8,710 bases of DNA. Origin: Holosporales bacterium (GTDB lineage: Bacteria; Pseudomonadota; Alphaproteobacteria; RUG11792). The stretch is from assembly GCA_031275915.1 (NCBI GenBank), contig JAISOC010000007.1:1-8710 (forward strand). The letters are read 5' to 3'. Positions 1 to 7,440 of the stretch are shown here, in pieces (position 1 is the first letter of the stretch; each line of letters begins with the position of its first letter). The translations under genes and the position numbers were made by a program. Under the pieces are notes generated by a model, which made no database searches, was not told where the DNA came from, and saw nothing but the letters and a program-made list of their open reading frames with translations.

Positions 1-73
1 TTTTTTTAAATTTATCTTTTCTCTCCTCAAATCTTTTCCTTCCAATTTCATGTCTGAAATAATCACAGCGCAA

Positions 74-103
74 TTTACCTTTATATAAATTTAATGCTAC
101 AAT
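74..103 (+). promoter_or_regulatory. Sigma70-like promoter for the RND efflux operon
   Basis: A -35-like TTTACC (74-79, four of six matches to TTGACA) is followed after 18 bases by TACAAT (98-103, five of six matches to TATAAT). TG sits one base before the hexamer (TGC at 95-97), giving an extended -10. Transcription would begin near 109-111, leaving a leader of about 37 bases before the ATG at 147. It is the only well-formed promoter in the 146 bases before the adaptor gene. No operator palindrome is evident. Assigned by pattern only. Confidence 0.5.
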
Positions 104-146
104 CTAACGGAAGGTGGAGTGCATTCTAAAGAGTTCTGTTAAAATC

Positions 147-1394
147 ATGAAAATTATCAATAAAACAAAAGAATTTTTAAAATCAAGCATTTTGTTTTGG
201 AAAAAATTCTTAACTACAGAAGACAAAAAAGAATATATATTAACTAACATGGCATTCTTTAATAAACAAGTTATAGTATTACTTGTCGCCGTTTTGTCCG
301 TTTTTATCATTCACAATGCTATGAAGCCTGTGCTTCGCGGAGCCTGTAGACTTGTCTTGCAGTCTAGTAATATAGATGCTGTAGATTTTGAGAGGCGAGT
401 TGTTGGTGTTGAAGCACAGAAAGTGAAATTGGGGACAATTTCAAGACAGGTGAGATCCATAGGAGTTTTAAAAGCAAATGCAGAAGTAGTGATCAAATCT
501 GAGATAGCTGGAAAATTAAAGGAGATACTTTTTGTTGAGGGAGGAGAAGTCGAAAAGGATCAAGTTCTCATCAAATTTGAGGACGAAGGATACAAAGCAA
601 GCAAAGAAAAATATGAAGCTGCATACGTTCTTGCCAAGACAGAACATGACAGAATGAAGAAATTGTATGATCAAAAGGTCGGAGCGCTTAAGGATTATGA
701 TAAGGCAGTTGCTCAAATGAATGAGGCAAAAGCTCAATTAGCGGAAGCAGAATATCAGCTTTCAAAAACTGAGATAAAGGCTCCATTCGCAGGAACTATT
801 GGGATTATGAAGGTCAATACTGGAAATATAGTCCAGCAACACACAGAATTGGTATCTCTTGTAGATAATTCATCTGTAAAAGTTGAATTCACAGTGCCTG
901 CGAAATACGTAGAAAACATAGCGGTTGGGCAATCTGTGGAGGTTACAGTCGATTCATTTGGCGATAGAAAATTCTCTGGGACAGTGGACGCTGTCGACTC
1001 TGAGCTCGATACTAAGAACCACAGTATTCTTGTTAGAGCGGTTGTGCCAAATCCGTCTGGAGTGCTTAAACATGGACTTTTCGCCAATGTTATTCTTGTA
1101 ACCGGGGAGAAAAATGACGTATTGCTGGTTGACGAAGATGCTATATACAGGGAAGGTTCAATAGAACTGGTATGGTTTATAGATGATAAGGGAAGAGTAT
1201 ACACAAGAAGAGTTCTCACCGGAGCAAAAGAAATTAGTGGAGTTGAAATTCTTGCAGGTTTGAAGGAAGACGACACTGTGGTGACAGCTGGACATCTGAA
1301 ACTTACTGATGGATTAAAAGTAAAAATTCTCAACGAATCTGAAAATAAAGAAGAAAAGGCAACCAAAAAACAAGAGAAGAGGGCGAAAAAATGA
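147..1394 (+). CDS. RND efflux periplasmic adaptor (membrane fusion protein, HlyD/AcrA family)
   Basis: Periplasmic adaptor that links an inner-membrane RND pump to an outer-membrane channel. From the ATG at 147 (415 residues), an N-terminal anchor segment lies at about 40-58 (core VIVLLVAVLSVFII). The first half of the lipoyl/barrel-sandwich domain follows around 119-148 (EIAGKLKEI, VEGGEVEKDQVL). An alpha-helical coiled-coil hairpin spans about 150-207, and the second lipoyl half is around 210-240 with the family signature APFAGTIG at 212. Beta-barrel and membrane-proximal domains follow, then a very Lys/Glu-rich tail. There is no lipobox, so it is membrane-anchored rather than a lipoprotein. 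The start is uncertain. A GTG at 114 is in frame but would lie almost on the predicted transcription start, and an ATG at 249 would put the anchor right at the N terminus but lacks a ribosome site. The stop overlaps the pump start (ATGA, 1391-1394), which indicates translational coupling. Family assignment is firm; the substrate is unknown. Confidence 0.9.
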   Translation: MKIINKTKEFLKSSILFWKKFLTTEDKKEYILTNMAFFNKQVIVLLVAVLSVFIIHNAMKPVLRGACRLVLQSSNIDAVDFERRVVGVEAQKVKLGTISRQVRSIGVLKANAEVVIKSEIAGKLKEILFVEGGEVEKDQVLIKFEDEGYKASKEKYEAAYVLAKTEHDRMKKLYDQKVGALKDYDKAVAQMNEAKAQLAEAEYQLSKTEIKAPFAGTIGIMKVNTGNIVQQHTELVSLVDNSSVKVEFTVPAKYVENIAVGQSVEVTVDSFGDRKFSGTVDAVDSELDTKNHSILVRAVVPNPSGVLKHGLFANVILVTGEKNDVLLVDEDAIYREGSIELVWFIDDKGRVYTRRVLTGAKEISGVEILAGLKEDDTVVTAGHLKLTDGLKVKILNESENKEEKATKKQEKRAKK

Positions 1395-4300
1395 AGTTAT
1401 CTGAAATTTGTATCAAGAAACCTGTCTTTGCATGGGTTCTCACTTTGGTGGTGATTCTCCTTGGACTAGTAACAGGCGAGAGATTGCCAATTCGCCAATA
1501 TCCAAATGCAGTGAGAAACTATGTGACCATCAAGATGGACTACCACGGTGTTGGTCCAGAAATTATGGAATCTCAAATAACACAGAACATAGAGGAGGCA
1601 GTGGCAGGAGTTGAGGGAATAGACTCCATAGAATCCTCAAGTGATAACGGAACTTCCAAGGTACATATGGAAATTGCTGATGGCAGGGACATAGATTCAG
1701 CAACAAATGATATAAGAGACAGGCTCAGCAAGTGGGCTGATCAATTTCCAGATGACGCTCAAGAGCCGATATTAACAAAGGCGGGATCCGGAGAAAGAGC
1801 TATTATGCACCTCGCTCTTGTGAGCAAAAAAAGAACTAATAGCGAACTTTATAATTTTGCCACGAATGAAATCAGTCACACATTGGAATCAGTTCCTGGA
1901 GTTGCAAGAGTTGATGTCTTTGGAGCTGGAAAATATAGAATGTCTCTCTCTCTTGATCCAAGTCGTATGGCCTTCTATGGACTCACTGTTCTTGACGTTT
2001 CCAATGCTATTAAGAGGCAAAACATAGAGAGACCAGCAGGAAAGATCGTAAATAAAGACAGAGAATATGTTGTTACAACTGTTGCCGATGTTCAGACTCC
2101 AGAAGAATTCGATAATATTCCTATAATTACCAAAAATAAAAATGTGATTAAGCTTAAGGATATAGGAAAGGCAAAGCTCGATACAGATGATAAGAAAGTC
2201 ATGTCCAGATTTAATGGTGAAAAGGTTGTTAGTATTGCAGTGATTTCTCAAACATCCTCAAATCCAATTCAAGTCGCCAGAGGAATAAAAGCAAAATATG
2301 AGGAAATAACGAAACAGCTTCCGGAAGATATTACTTTTTGCATTGCGTATGATACAACAACCTTCATAGAAAAATCGCTAGATGAAGTTTATAAGACAAT
2401 AATTGAGGCAATTCTGTTGGTTGTTTTGGTTGTGTTTTTCTTTTTAAGATCATTGAGAGCTGCACTAATACCACTTGTGACGGTTCCTATATCTTTGATA
2501 GGAGCCTTGTTTATTATGTATCTCTCCAATTTCACCATTAACAACATGACTCTTATGAGCATGGTCTTGGCAGTTGGTCTTGTTGTTGATGACGCCATCG
2601 TGATACTGGAAAACATATATAAATACATGGAGAAGGGACTCAGTCCTATAAAAGCTTCTATTGAGGGAACAAAAGAGGTTAGTTTCGCTGTTATTGCTAT
2701 GACATTAACTCTGTGTGCTGTCTATGCTCCTGTGGCATTGGCAAACGGTGTGACAGGAGTGTGGATAAAGGAATTCTCTGTGACTTTGGCGGGAGCCGTG
2801 TTGCTATCTGGATTTGTTGCCTTGACTCTTTCTCCTATGATGTGTTCAAGAACTCTTTCTGCAGAAGAGGGAAAGAAGAAGGGAAAATCGAAATATGCAA
2901 TCCTATGGAATCAGATAAGAGAAAGACTAGATACCTCAGAGATTCTCAGAAAAACTGATGAAAAGTATTCTGAATTGCTTGGAAAAATCTTAAAAAATAG
3001 AAAATCAACAGTGTTTTTCGCGCTGATATTTTCTATATTCGGGTATTCAGTTTATTTGTTTATGCCGTCGGAACAGATACCATACCAAGACACAGGGATT
3101 ATACAATTTGATGGAAGAGCTCCTCAGACCTCCACCTTGCAATATACTCAAAAATATGTTGATGCTCTGGATAAAATTATAGGAAATACAGAGGAAGTTG
3201 AAGCAAGAGATTATAGAATTACGAATCCTACTTTTGATGGAATTATTTTGTTAAAGGACAATAGAAGTCGTTCAACTGATGAGGTTATGGCCGGTATAAA
3301 GGAACAATACAACTCCGTCGCTGGAATAGATGTTAGATTTTCCTCTGGAATGGGAGGAGATGGAGGAGATAACAGTGCAAGAACTGTTACCTTTGTTGTG
3401 AGAGGAAACAAATCTCACAGAGAACTCAGAGAGATCTCCGGAAATCTTGTGCGAGAGATTTTTGCCACAGGATTTGTACAGGGCATCAGATCAACTGCCA
3501 ACAGCGACGCAGAAGATTACACAATAGAGATTCTGAGAGACAAAGCTTCTTCCCTGAATATAGAGCCTCTGACAATAGCAAATACTGTTGATAGCCTTAT
3601 AAGAGGTGGAGTGGCAAGCAAATTCAAAAAAGACAATAAAATATATGATGTTATGGTTGAAATTGAAGATGATCTTAAGAGAACTCCTGAGCAACTTGGA
3701 GATATATATGTGAAGACCTATACAGATCGTCATGAAGAAATACTGCTCCCAATTGCTGAGGTCATACATGTTTTTGCTAAATCTGGACCAACTACAATTC
3801 ATAGATACAACAGAACTAGGGCATATAGCTTGTCTGTGATTCTGAAGCCGTCAAGCAGCCTTGGAGAGGCCATTACCACCATACAGAAATTGTCAAAGAA
3901 AACTCTTCCAGATGATGTGTTTGTGGATTTCATAGGAGAAACAAAGAGATACATGTCTGAATCGAATGCCATGTTGTTGATATTCTTCTTGGCTATAAGC
4001 TTTATATATCTTGTTATGGCTGCTCAATTCGAGAGTTGGTGCGATCCGTTTATAATAATGTTGTCTGTGCCTCTGGCTTTGGTTGGAGGCATATTGGCGT
4101 TGTCGTGTGTTAAAGGAGGGACCGTTAATATATTCTCTAACATAGGGTTTTTGACTCTCATAGGATTGATCACAAAACACGGCATTCTCATTGTCGATTT
4201 TGCCAATAAACTTGTCGAAAAAGGGAAAAAACCAATAGAGGCCATACAGGAGTCAGCCAAAAGACGTCTTCGTCCTATTATGATGACAACATTTGCAATG

Positions 4301-4474
4301 GTCTTGGGATCTGTGCCTCTGGCTATGGCCAGGGGAGCCGGTTGTGAAATACGTATACCTCTTGGAGCTGTCATAGTTGGAGGAATGTCTATTGGCACTC
4401 TGTTTACCATATTCGTGGTCCCCGTGTTTTACACATACATAGCTATGTTTAAAAAGAAGAGGAAAGTTGTGTAA
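1391..4474 (+). CDS. RND multidrug efflux pump, HAE-1 family inner-membrane subunit
   Basis: Proton-driven drug/proton antiporter of the AcrB/MexB/MexF superfamily, 1027 residues, the normal family length. It shows the duplicated RND plan. TM1 is at about 11-29, followed by a large periplasmic porter domain, TM2-TM6 (about 333-482), TM7 (about 541-560), a second porter/docking domain, and TM8-TM12 (about 862-1020). The proton-relay residues are present: the Asp pair D400-D401 in TM4 (GLVVDDAIVILEN, equivalent to AcrB D407/D408) and K929 in TM10 (IGLITKHGILIVDFAN, equivalent to AcrB K940). TM11 starts at RPIMMTTFAM (961). The pump should therefore be functional. GAAGAGGG (1376-1383), seven bases before the ATG, serves as ribosome site inside the adaptor gene. 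Adaptor then pump in one operon is the standard arrangement. The outer-membrane channel is not encoded here and must come from elsewhere. The substrate cannot be predicted. Confidence 0.96.
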   Translation: MKLSEICIKKPVFAWVLTLVVILLGLVTGERLPIRQYPNAVRNYVTIKMDYHGVGPEIMESQITQNIEEAVAGVEGIDSIESSSDNGTSKVHMEIADGRDIDSATNDIRDRLSKWADQFPDDAQEPILTKAGSGERAIMHLALVSKKRTNSELYNFATNEISHTLESVPGVARVDVFGAGKYRMSLSLDPSRMAFYGLTVLDVSNAIKRQNIERPAGKIVNKDREYVVTTVADVQTPEEFDNIPIITKNKNVIKLKDIGKAKLDTDDKKVMSRFNGEKVVSIAVISQTSSNPIQVARGIKAKYEEITKQLPEDITFCIAYDTTTFIEKSLDEVYKTIIEAILLVVLVVFFFLRSLRAALIPLVTVPISLIGALFIMYLSNFTINNMTLMSMVLAVGLVVDDAIVILENIYKYMEKGLSPIKASIEGTKEVSFAVIAMTLTLCAVYAPVALANGVTGVWIKEFSVTLAGAVLLSGFVALTLSPMMCSRTLSAEEGKKKGKSKYAILWNQIRERLDTSEILRKTDEKYSELLGKILKNRKSTVFFALIFSIFGYSVYLFMPSEQIPYQDTGIIQFDGRAPQTSTLQYTQKYVDALDKIIGNTEEVEARDYRITNPTFDGIILLKDNRSRSTDEVMAGIKEQYNSVAGIDVRFSSGMGGDGGDNSARTVTFVVRGNKSHRELREISGNLVREIFATGFVQGIRSTANSDAEDYTIEILRDKASSLNIEPLTIANTVDSLIRGGVASKFKKDNKIYDVMVEIEDDLKRTPEQLGDIYVKTYTDRHEEILLPIAEVIHVFAKSGPTTIHRYNRTRAYSLSVILKPSSSLGEAITTIQKLSKKTLPDDVFVDFIGETKRYMSESNAMLLIFFLAISFIYLVMAAQFESWCDPFIIMLSVPLALVGGILALSCVKGGTVNIFSNIGFLTLIGLITKHGILIVDFANKLVEKGKKPIEAIQESAKRRLRPIMMTTFAMVLGSVPLAMARGAGCEIRIPLGAVIVGGMSIGTLFTIFVVPVFYTYIAMFKKKRKVV

Positions 4475-4494
4475 AACTCAATAGTTTCCAGTTA

Positions 4495-4525
4495 TGCAGA
4501 TCACCATATTATTTGATGATCTGCA
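4495..4525. terminator. Hairpin just after the efflux operon (possible transcript 3' end)
   Basis: TGCAGATCA (4495-4503) and TGATCTGCA (4517-4525) form a perfect 9-bp stem with a 13-base loop, 20 bases after the pump stop codon. No T-run follows on either strand, so it is not a classical intrinsic terminator. It could protect the 3' end of the mRNA, assist a Rho-type stop, or be a protein-binding dyad. Confidence 0.35.
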
Positions 4526-4550
4526 GGTGTGCCCATTCTAATTGTGGCCT

Positions 4551-4618
4551 AATTGGCAAAAAGCAAAATTTGGTCCAGAAAGACTTATATCACAGCTCTT
4601 TTGGCAATTTTCTTTTTT
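4551..4618 (+). terminator. Weak intrinsic-type terminator in the convergent region
   Basis: AATTGGCAAAA (4551-4561) can pair with TTTTGGCAATT (4599-4609) with a single G-G mismatch across a 37-base loop. The T-rich run TTCTTTTTT (4610-4618) follows directly. The layout fits termination of + strand transcription from the efflux operon before it enters the convergent LRR gene, which ends at 4624. The stem is AT-rich and the loop is long, so strength is doubtful. Confidence 0.3.
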
Positions 4619-4623
4619 ATTTG

Positions 4624-5947
4624 CTAGTTATTCTCCTCTGTCAGTTCTTCCCAGTCTGCGTCTCCGGGGTAGTCATTAATAGATTCCCAAGTTTTGCTTT
4701 TCCAGATGTTGCCGGTAATGCCATGACCAAAAGGGAAATATAAGTTTATGTTCGCCGAATTACAATCTTTAAAAGCATCATCCCCAAATGTAACTGCTGA
4801 ATTTCCAAAATATATGTATTTGAGAGAAGTACACTGCCTCAAAAAATTATCCCCAGCAGCACCCAATGCGTGGAAAGCTAGTTTTTCAAGATTGGTACAC
4901 TCATACAAGCAATCGTCTCCAACTTCACTTAATTGGAGAAAAGTTAGTGATTTTGGGCAATAACACCGCTTTAAGAAATAATCCTCAGCTTCTGTCAGAT
5001 TAGGTAGGTTTAATCCGTCGCTGATGTTACTTTTATACAAGAAATAGTTAGCAGCGATTGTTAGCGCGTTCAGTGTCAATGATTTAGCTATACATTCTGT
5101 CATAAAATATGTCCCAACAGTTGTTAGATTGGGAAAATTTGCTGATGCGATGGCAGTACATAATTTTAAGAAATGAGTACCAACAGTTGCTAACAAAGGG
5201 CATATTATTGATTCAAGAGCACTGCAATTCTGGAAGCAAGTGTTACCAACTTCTGCCAAGACAGGGAAATATACTGATTTGAGTTTATCAACCAGTGGTA
5301 AATCAGAGTCTTCCATTCCGCGCAACAAACTATTGCCAACTGTTGTTAGTTTTGGTGCATACACTGATACGATATTTGGGCACTTGTACAATAGACTATC
5401 CCCTGCTGTTGTTAAATTAGCAAAATGTGCTGCCACGAGATTGTTAAAGTTTTTACATATATCATTGTTACATGTACTTAAAGAATCCAATCTAAGAAAT
5501 TGAAACTGACGACCGTTTTGTCCTATAGATTTTATCTGACTTAATAAACTCGTAGATGGTGTATCTGATAAACCATTTATTATAAGCACTCTTAATTTAT
5601 ACCAATTTGCAGCAGGATTTAAGCTGATGTTTGTACATTCGCGACATCTTAATTCTTCTATGTCTTCAGTAGTAATACCTTCATACTCTAATATTTCCTC
5701 CAATCTTGTGCTGAAATCTACCTTGCGAAGAGCAAGAGATTCTTTTTCATAATGATAGTCTGTCTCTGTGTTTGTGTTTGTGTTTTTTATAATCTCTTCA
5801 ATATTATCTTGAAGCAATTCGAAGTGTTGACAAAGAGTAAAATATTCGTAATGTTGTTGTGAATGGTGATTAGGTAAAGGTGAGGTATAAACTAAGCCCC
5901 CCCCCCCCCCCATATATTAGAGCTATACTTAATAATAACTTTTTCAT
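4624..5947 (-). CDS. BspA-like leucine-rich-repeat secreted/surface protein, phase-variable, OFF at the tract length shown
   Basis: The likely true start is the ATG at 5947-5945, with GGAGG five bases upstream and an N-terminal signal-like peptide (MKKLLLSIALIYG). This frame then enters 15 G (5911-5897) and, as written, stops at TAA 5872-5870 after 25 codons. The long open frame (423 codons after the tract, ending at TAG 4626-4624) is offset from it. A tract of 14 or 17 G joins them into a protein of about 440 residues. The body has a polar N-terminal region with an NTNTNTET stretch, then about eleven BspA/LRR_5-type repeats of roughly 22 residues with the pattern P-x-L-T-T-V-G-x-x-F-L-x-x-C. 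A Trp-rich acidic C-terminal cap follows (WESINDYPGDADWEELTEEN). BspA-like proteins are usually cell-surface or secreted and bind host or matrix proteins; the exact partner here is unknown. An ATG at 5913 opens the long frame without a signal peptide but has no ribosome site. There is no lipobox or visible surface-anchor domain. Conversion of the tract to pseudogene status cannot be excluded. Confidence 0.75.
5768..5785 (-). repeat. In-frame hexanucleotide microsatellite (three GTGTTT units on the + strand)
   Basis: Three tandem GTGTTT units on the + strand (AAACAC on the coding strand) encode the Asn-Thr repeat in the N-terminal part of the LRR protein. Copy-number changes would add or remove two residues without shifting the frame. 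The flanking bases (GTCTCT, GTTTTT) look like decayed units. Confidence 0.6.
5897..5911 (-). repeat. Homopolymeric tract of 15 G (coding strand) in the LRR signal-peptide region: slipped-strand switch
   Basis: An unbroken run of 15 C on the + strand (15 G on the coding strand) lies in otherwise AT-rich DNA. It begins right after codon 12 of the signal-peptide frame. Frame outcomes follow directly. Fifteen G give a 25-codon product ending in LTFT and stop. Sixteen G give stop after GGGGGA. Fourteen or 17 G read into the full LRR body. Runs of this length are hypermutable in bacteria, so a mixed population is expected. The exact count in any assembly of such a run is uncertain. Confidence 0.9.
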
Positions 5948-5952
5948 TATTT

Positions 5953-5957
5953 CCTCC
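5953..5957 (-). promoter_or_regulatory. Shine-Dalgarno GGAGG deciding the LRR gene start
   Basis: On the - strand GCGGAGGAAATA precedes the ATG at 5947, with GGAGG five bases away, the optimal distance. A second AGGAGG lies about 20 bases further upstream (5971-5976) with no in-range start codon. By contrast the ATG at 5913, which opens the long LRR frame, has only AT-rich sequence before it. This favours the signal-peptide start and exposes the frame break at the G tract. Confidence 0.8.
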
Positions 5958-6121
5958 GCTTAAATAAAAGTCCTCCTGAGACAATACTCAATGCATTGCC
6001 TCTATAATAAGTTTATGAATGATTTTATGAAAAATTCAATATAATTTTTTGAGATAAAAGCAATGTCGGGCATTGACAACCATTCATTGTCAAATGCCTT
6101 ATCCAGCTTTTCGCCATCCTT

Positions 6122-6131
6122 ATCTGGTCTT
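6122..6131 (+). repeat. Target-site duplication, left copy (ATCTGGTCTT)
   Basis: ATCTGGTCTT abuts the left end of the inverted-repeat element and recurs exactly at 6277-6286 on its right side. The bases beyond each copy differ (T versus C before, G versus A after), so the duplication is exactly 10 bp. This marks a transposition event. Confidence 0.8.
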
Positions 6132-6276
6132 GGATTGATAACTAAATGTAGAGGTTCTAGTTGCAAAACCTTTATAAACTCTGTCAGAGGTAGCGTTAGC
6201 GAATAAAGTGAGCAAGCGTACACTCTTACCTTCTCTTTCTTCTTATCCACATACTGTACATTTAGTTGTCAATCCC
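6132..6276. mobile_element. 145-bp MITE-like non-autonomous transposable element
   Basis: The left terminus (6132-6153) starts GGATTGATAACTAAATGTAG. The right terminus read on the - strand (6275-6254) starts GGATTGACAACTAAATGTAC. They match at 20 of 22 positions in inverted orientation. The right end has one further G (6276). A perfect 10-bp direct repeat flanks the element. About 100 bp lie between the termini, too little for a transposase, so it must have been moved in trans. A 10-bp duplication fits several DDE transposase families (for example IS4-like), but the family cannot be decided here. A related terminus is present at 8589-8611. Confidence 0.75.
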
Positions 6277-6286
6277 ATCTGGTCTT
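6277..6286 (+). repeat. Target-site duplication, right copy (ATCTGGTCTT)
   Basis: Exact copy of 6122-6131 on the right side of the inverted-repeat element. Collapsing the two copies rebuilds the uninterrupted frame of the neighbouring gene remnant, which independently supports the insertion interpretation. Confidence 0.8.
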
Positions 6287-6360
6287 ACTTGTTTGCTGTT
6301 GATAAAATTTTTTGATATCCTCTCTGTCTTCTTGGCAAATTCTTCAATTGTTGTGATCTT

Positions 6361-7440
6361 ATGGATGAACTAAGGCAGAAATTATCAGCTATTTTGGAAA
6401 GAAAAAAGGAAGTGAGTTTGCTTATAAATACCAGTAATTTGGACTATGGGAGTAAAGAGTATGTTGATCTAGCAAAAGAATTGTCCGATTTATCAGAGAT
6501 ATCAGATGAAATTGAAAAGTTGTTTAAGCAGGACAGTGAACTAGAAAGCACAATGGAGTTATTGAAAACATCGGATGATAAAGAAATCAGAGCTATGGCT
6601 GAGGCAGAGATAGAAGTTTTAAAAGCTGGTGTGGAAGACTCTGAATATAAATTGAAGATTTTACTATTACCAAAAGACTTAGATGATGAAAAAAATGCCA
6701 TCCTTGAAATTAGGGCTGGCACAGGAGGAGATGAAGCAGGTTTATTTGCTGCAGATCTCTTTAAGATGTATGAACTTTATGCAAGTGTTAAAGGTTGGAC
6801 ATTCGAGGTACTGAGTTTGAATGAGAATGATATAGGCTCTCTCAAGGAAAGTAGTGTAAGTATTTCTGGGAAGGGGGTTTTTGCTCGTTTGAAATACGAA
6901 TCGGGGGTACACAGAGTGCAGAGAGTTCCAGAAACAGAGGCTTCTGGTCGAATCCATACCTCTGCTGCGACTGTCGCTGTTTTGCCAGAGGCAGAAGATA
7001 TTGATGTAACAATAGATGAGAAGGATCTACAAATAGATACATACAGATCCTCTGGAGCAGGAGGTCAACATGTTAACAAAACTGATAGTGCAGTTAGAAT
7101 AACTCATATCCCCACAGGAGTCGTGGTTGCTATGCAAGATGAGAGATCCCAACATAAAAATAAAGCAAAAGCTCTTAAGATATTACGCTCGAAAATATAT
7201 GAAATGCAGAAATTAAAAAATGAATCAAATAGAGCGGAAAACAGAAAAATTCAAGTTGGAAGTGGAGATAGATCTGAAAGAATTAGAACATACAACTTTC
7301 CACAAGGAAGGGTATCAGATCACAGAATTAATCTTACACTATACAAGATAGACAAAATTATGGATGGTTCTGCTCTTGACGAAATAATAGACAAGCTTAT
7401 GGAGTTTGACCAAGCTGAGAAATTAAAGGGACAAATTTAG
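6361..7440 (+). CDS. prfA: Peptide chain release factor 1 (RF1)
   Basis: Cytoplasmic class-I release factor that recognises UAA and UAG in the ribosomal A site and triggers hydrolysis of peptidyl-tRNA. The 359 residues match the usual RF1 length. The N-terminal alpha-helical domain (about 1-100) is followed by the [10 protein letters not shown] segment. The codon-reading tripeptide is P-x-T (PET, 190-192, in [16 protein letters not shown]), which identifies RF1 rather than RF2 (SPF). The catalytic GGQ is at 234-236 ([20 protein letters not shown]), whose Gln is normally methylated by PrmC. The conserved [13 protein letters not shown] stretch follows. The start at 6361 gives a family-typical N terminus, but no Shine-Dalgarno is visible upstream and the leader overlaps the gene remnant. 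prmC, a frequent neighbour, is absent; the gene instead ends convergently against the ABC permease. Confidence 0.98.
   Translation: MDELRQKLSAILERKKEVSLLINTSNLDYGSKEYVDLAKELSDLSEISDEIEKLFKQDSELESTMELLKTSDDKEIRAMAEAEIEVLKAGVEDSEYKLKILLLPKDLDDEKNAILEIRAGTGGDEAGLFAADLFKMYELYASVKGWTFEVLSLNENDIGSLKESSVSISGKGVFARLKYESGVHRVQRVPETEASGRIHTSAATVAVLPEAEDIDVTIDEKDLQIDTYRSSGAGGQHVNKTDSAVRITHIPTGVVVAMQDERSQHKNKAKALKILRSKIYEMQKLKNESNRAENRKIQVGSGDRSERIRTYNFPQGRVSDHRINLTLYKIDKIMDGSALDEIIDKLMEFDQAEKLKGQI

Larger units (their letters stand above)
6002..6369 (-). pseudogene. Gene remnant of unknown function, interrupted by a MITE and lacking a start
   Basis: Two host segments (6369-6277 and 6131-6002, - strand) join into one continuous frame once the 145-bp element and one copy of the 10-bp duplication are removed. 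The upstream part reads [19 protein letters not shown] and runs through NSKQVRPDKDGEKLDKAFD into NEWLSMPDIAFISKN, ending at TAA 6004-6002. That is 70 open codons bounded upstream by a TAG inside the prfA start region. No ATG, GTG or TTG occurs in the frame, so the 5' end is already lost. As it stands, the upstream half runs into the element and stops after RPDGIDN. An 82-codon chimeric frame (GTG 6250 to 6002) crosses the element into the downstream half but is probably not a designed gene. I do not recognise the family. This stretch and the element account for most of the 413-base gap before prfA. Confidence 0.45.

Noticed and set aside
1..51. Possible divergent gene start on the - strand (ATG at 51-49, reading MKLEGKDLRREKINLKK to the edge)
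   Set aside because: Only 17 codons are visible, there is no ribosome site upstream, and the purine-rich strand would be open by chance. Sequence to the left is needed.
755..1366. 203-codon open frame on the - strand opposite the adaptor gene
   Set aside because: It lies wholly antisense to a well-supported adaptor gene, has Ser/Thr-rich low-complexity composition, and has no recognisable domain. It is a shadow frame.
4024..4410. 128-codon open frame on the - strand opposite the RND pump C terminus
   Set aside because: It is antisense to conserved TM8-TM12 of the pump and shows no independent coding signal.
4513..4743. 76-codon + strand open frame in the convergent region
   Set aside because: It overlaps the hairpins and the 3' end of the LRR gene on the opposite strand, has no ribosome site, and its second half mirrors the LRR coding sequence.
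5911..5913. ATG directly before the G run as the LRR gene start
   Set aside because: It opens the long frame but has no Shine-Dalgarno and gives a protein beginning with Gly runs and no signal peptide. The ATG at 5947 has an optimal GGAGG and a signal peptide. It might give low-level cytoplasmic product but is unlikely to be the real start.
6002..6250. 82-codon open frame (GTG start) on the - strand as an intact gene
   Set aside because: It begins inside the mobile element and crosses its boundary and target-site duplication into the host remnant. It is a chimera created by insertion.
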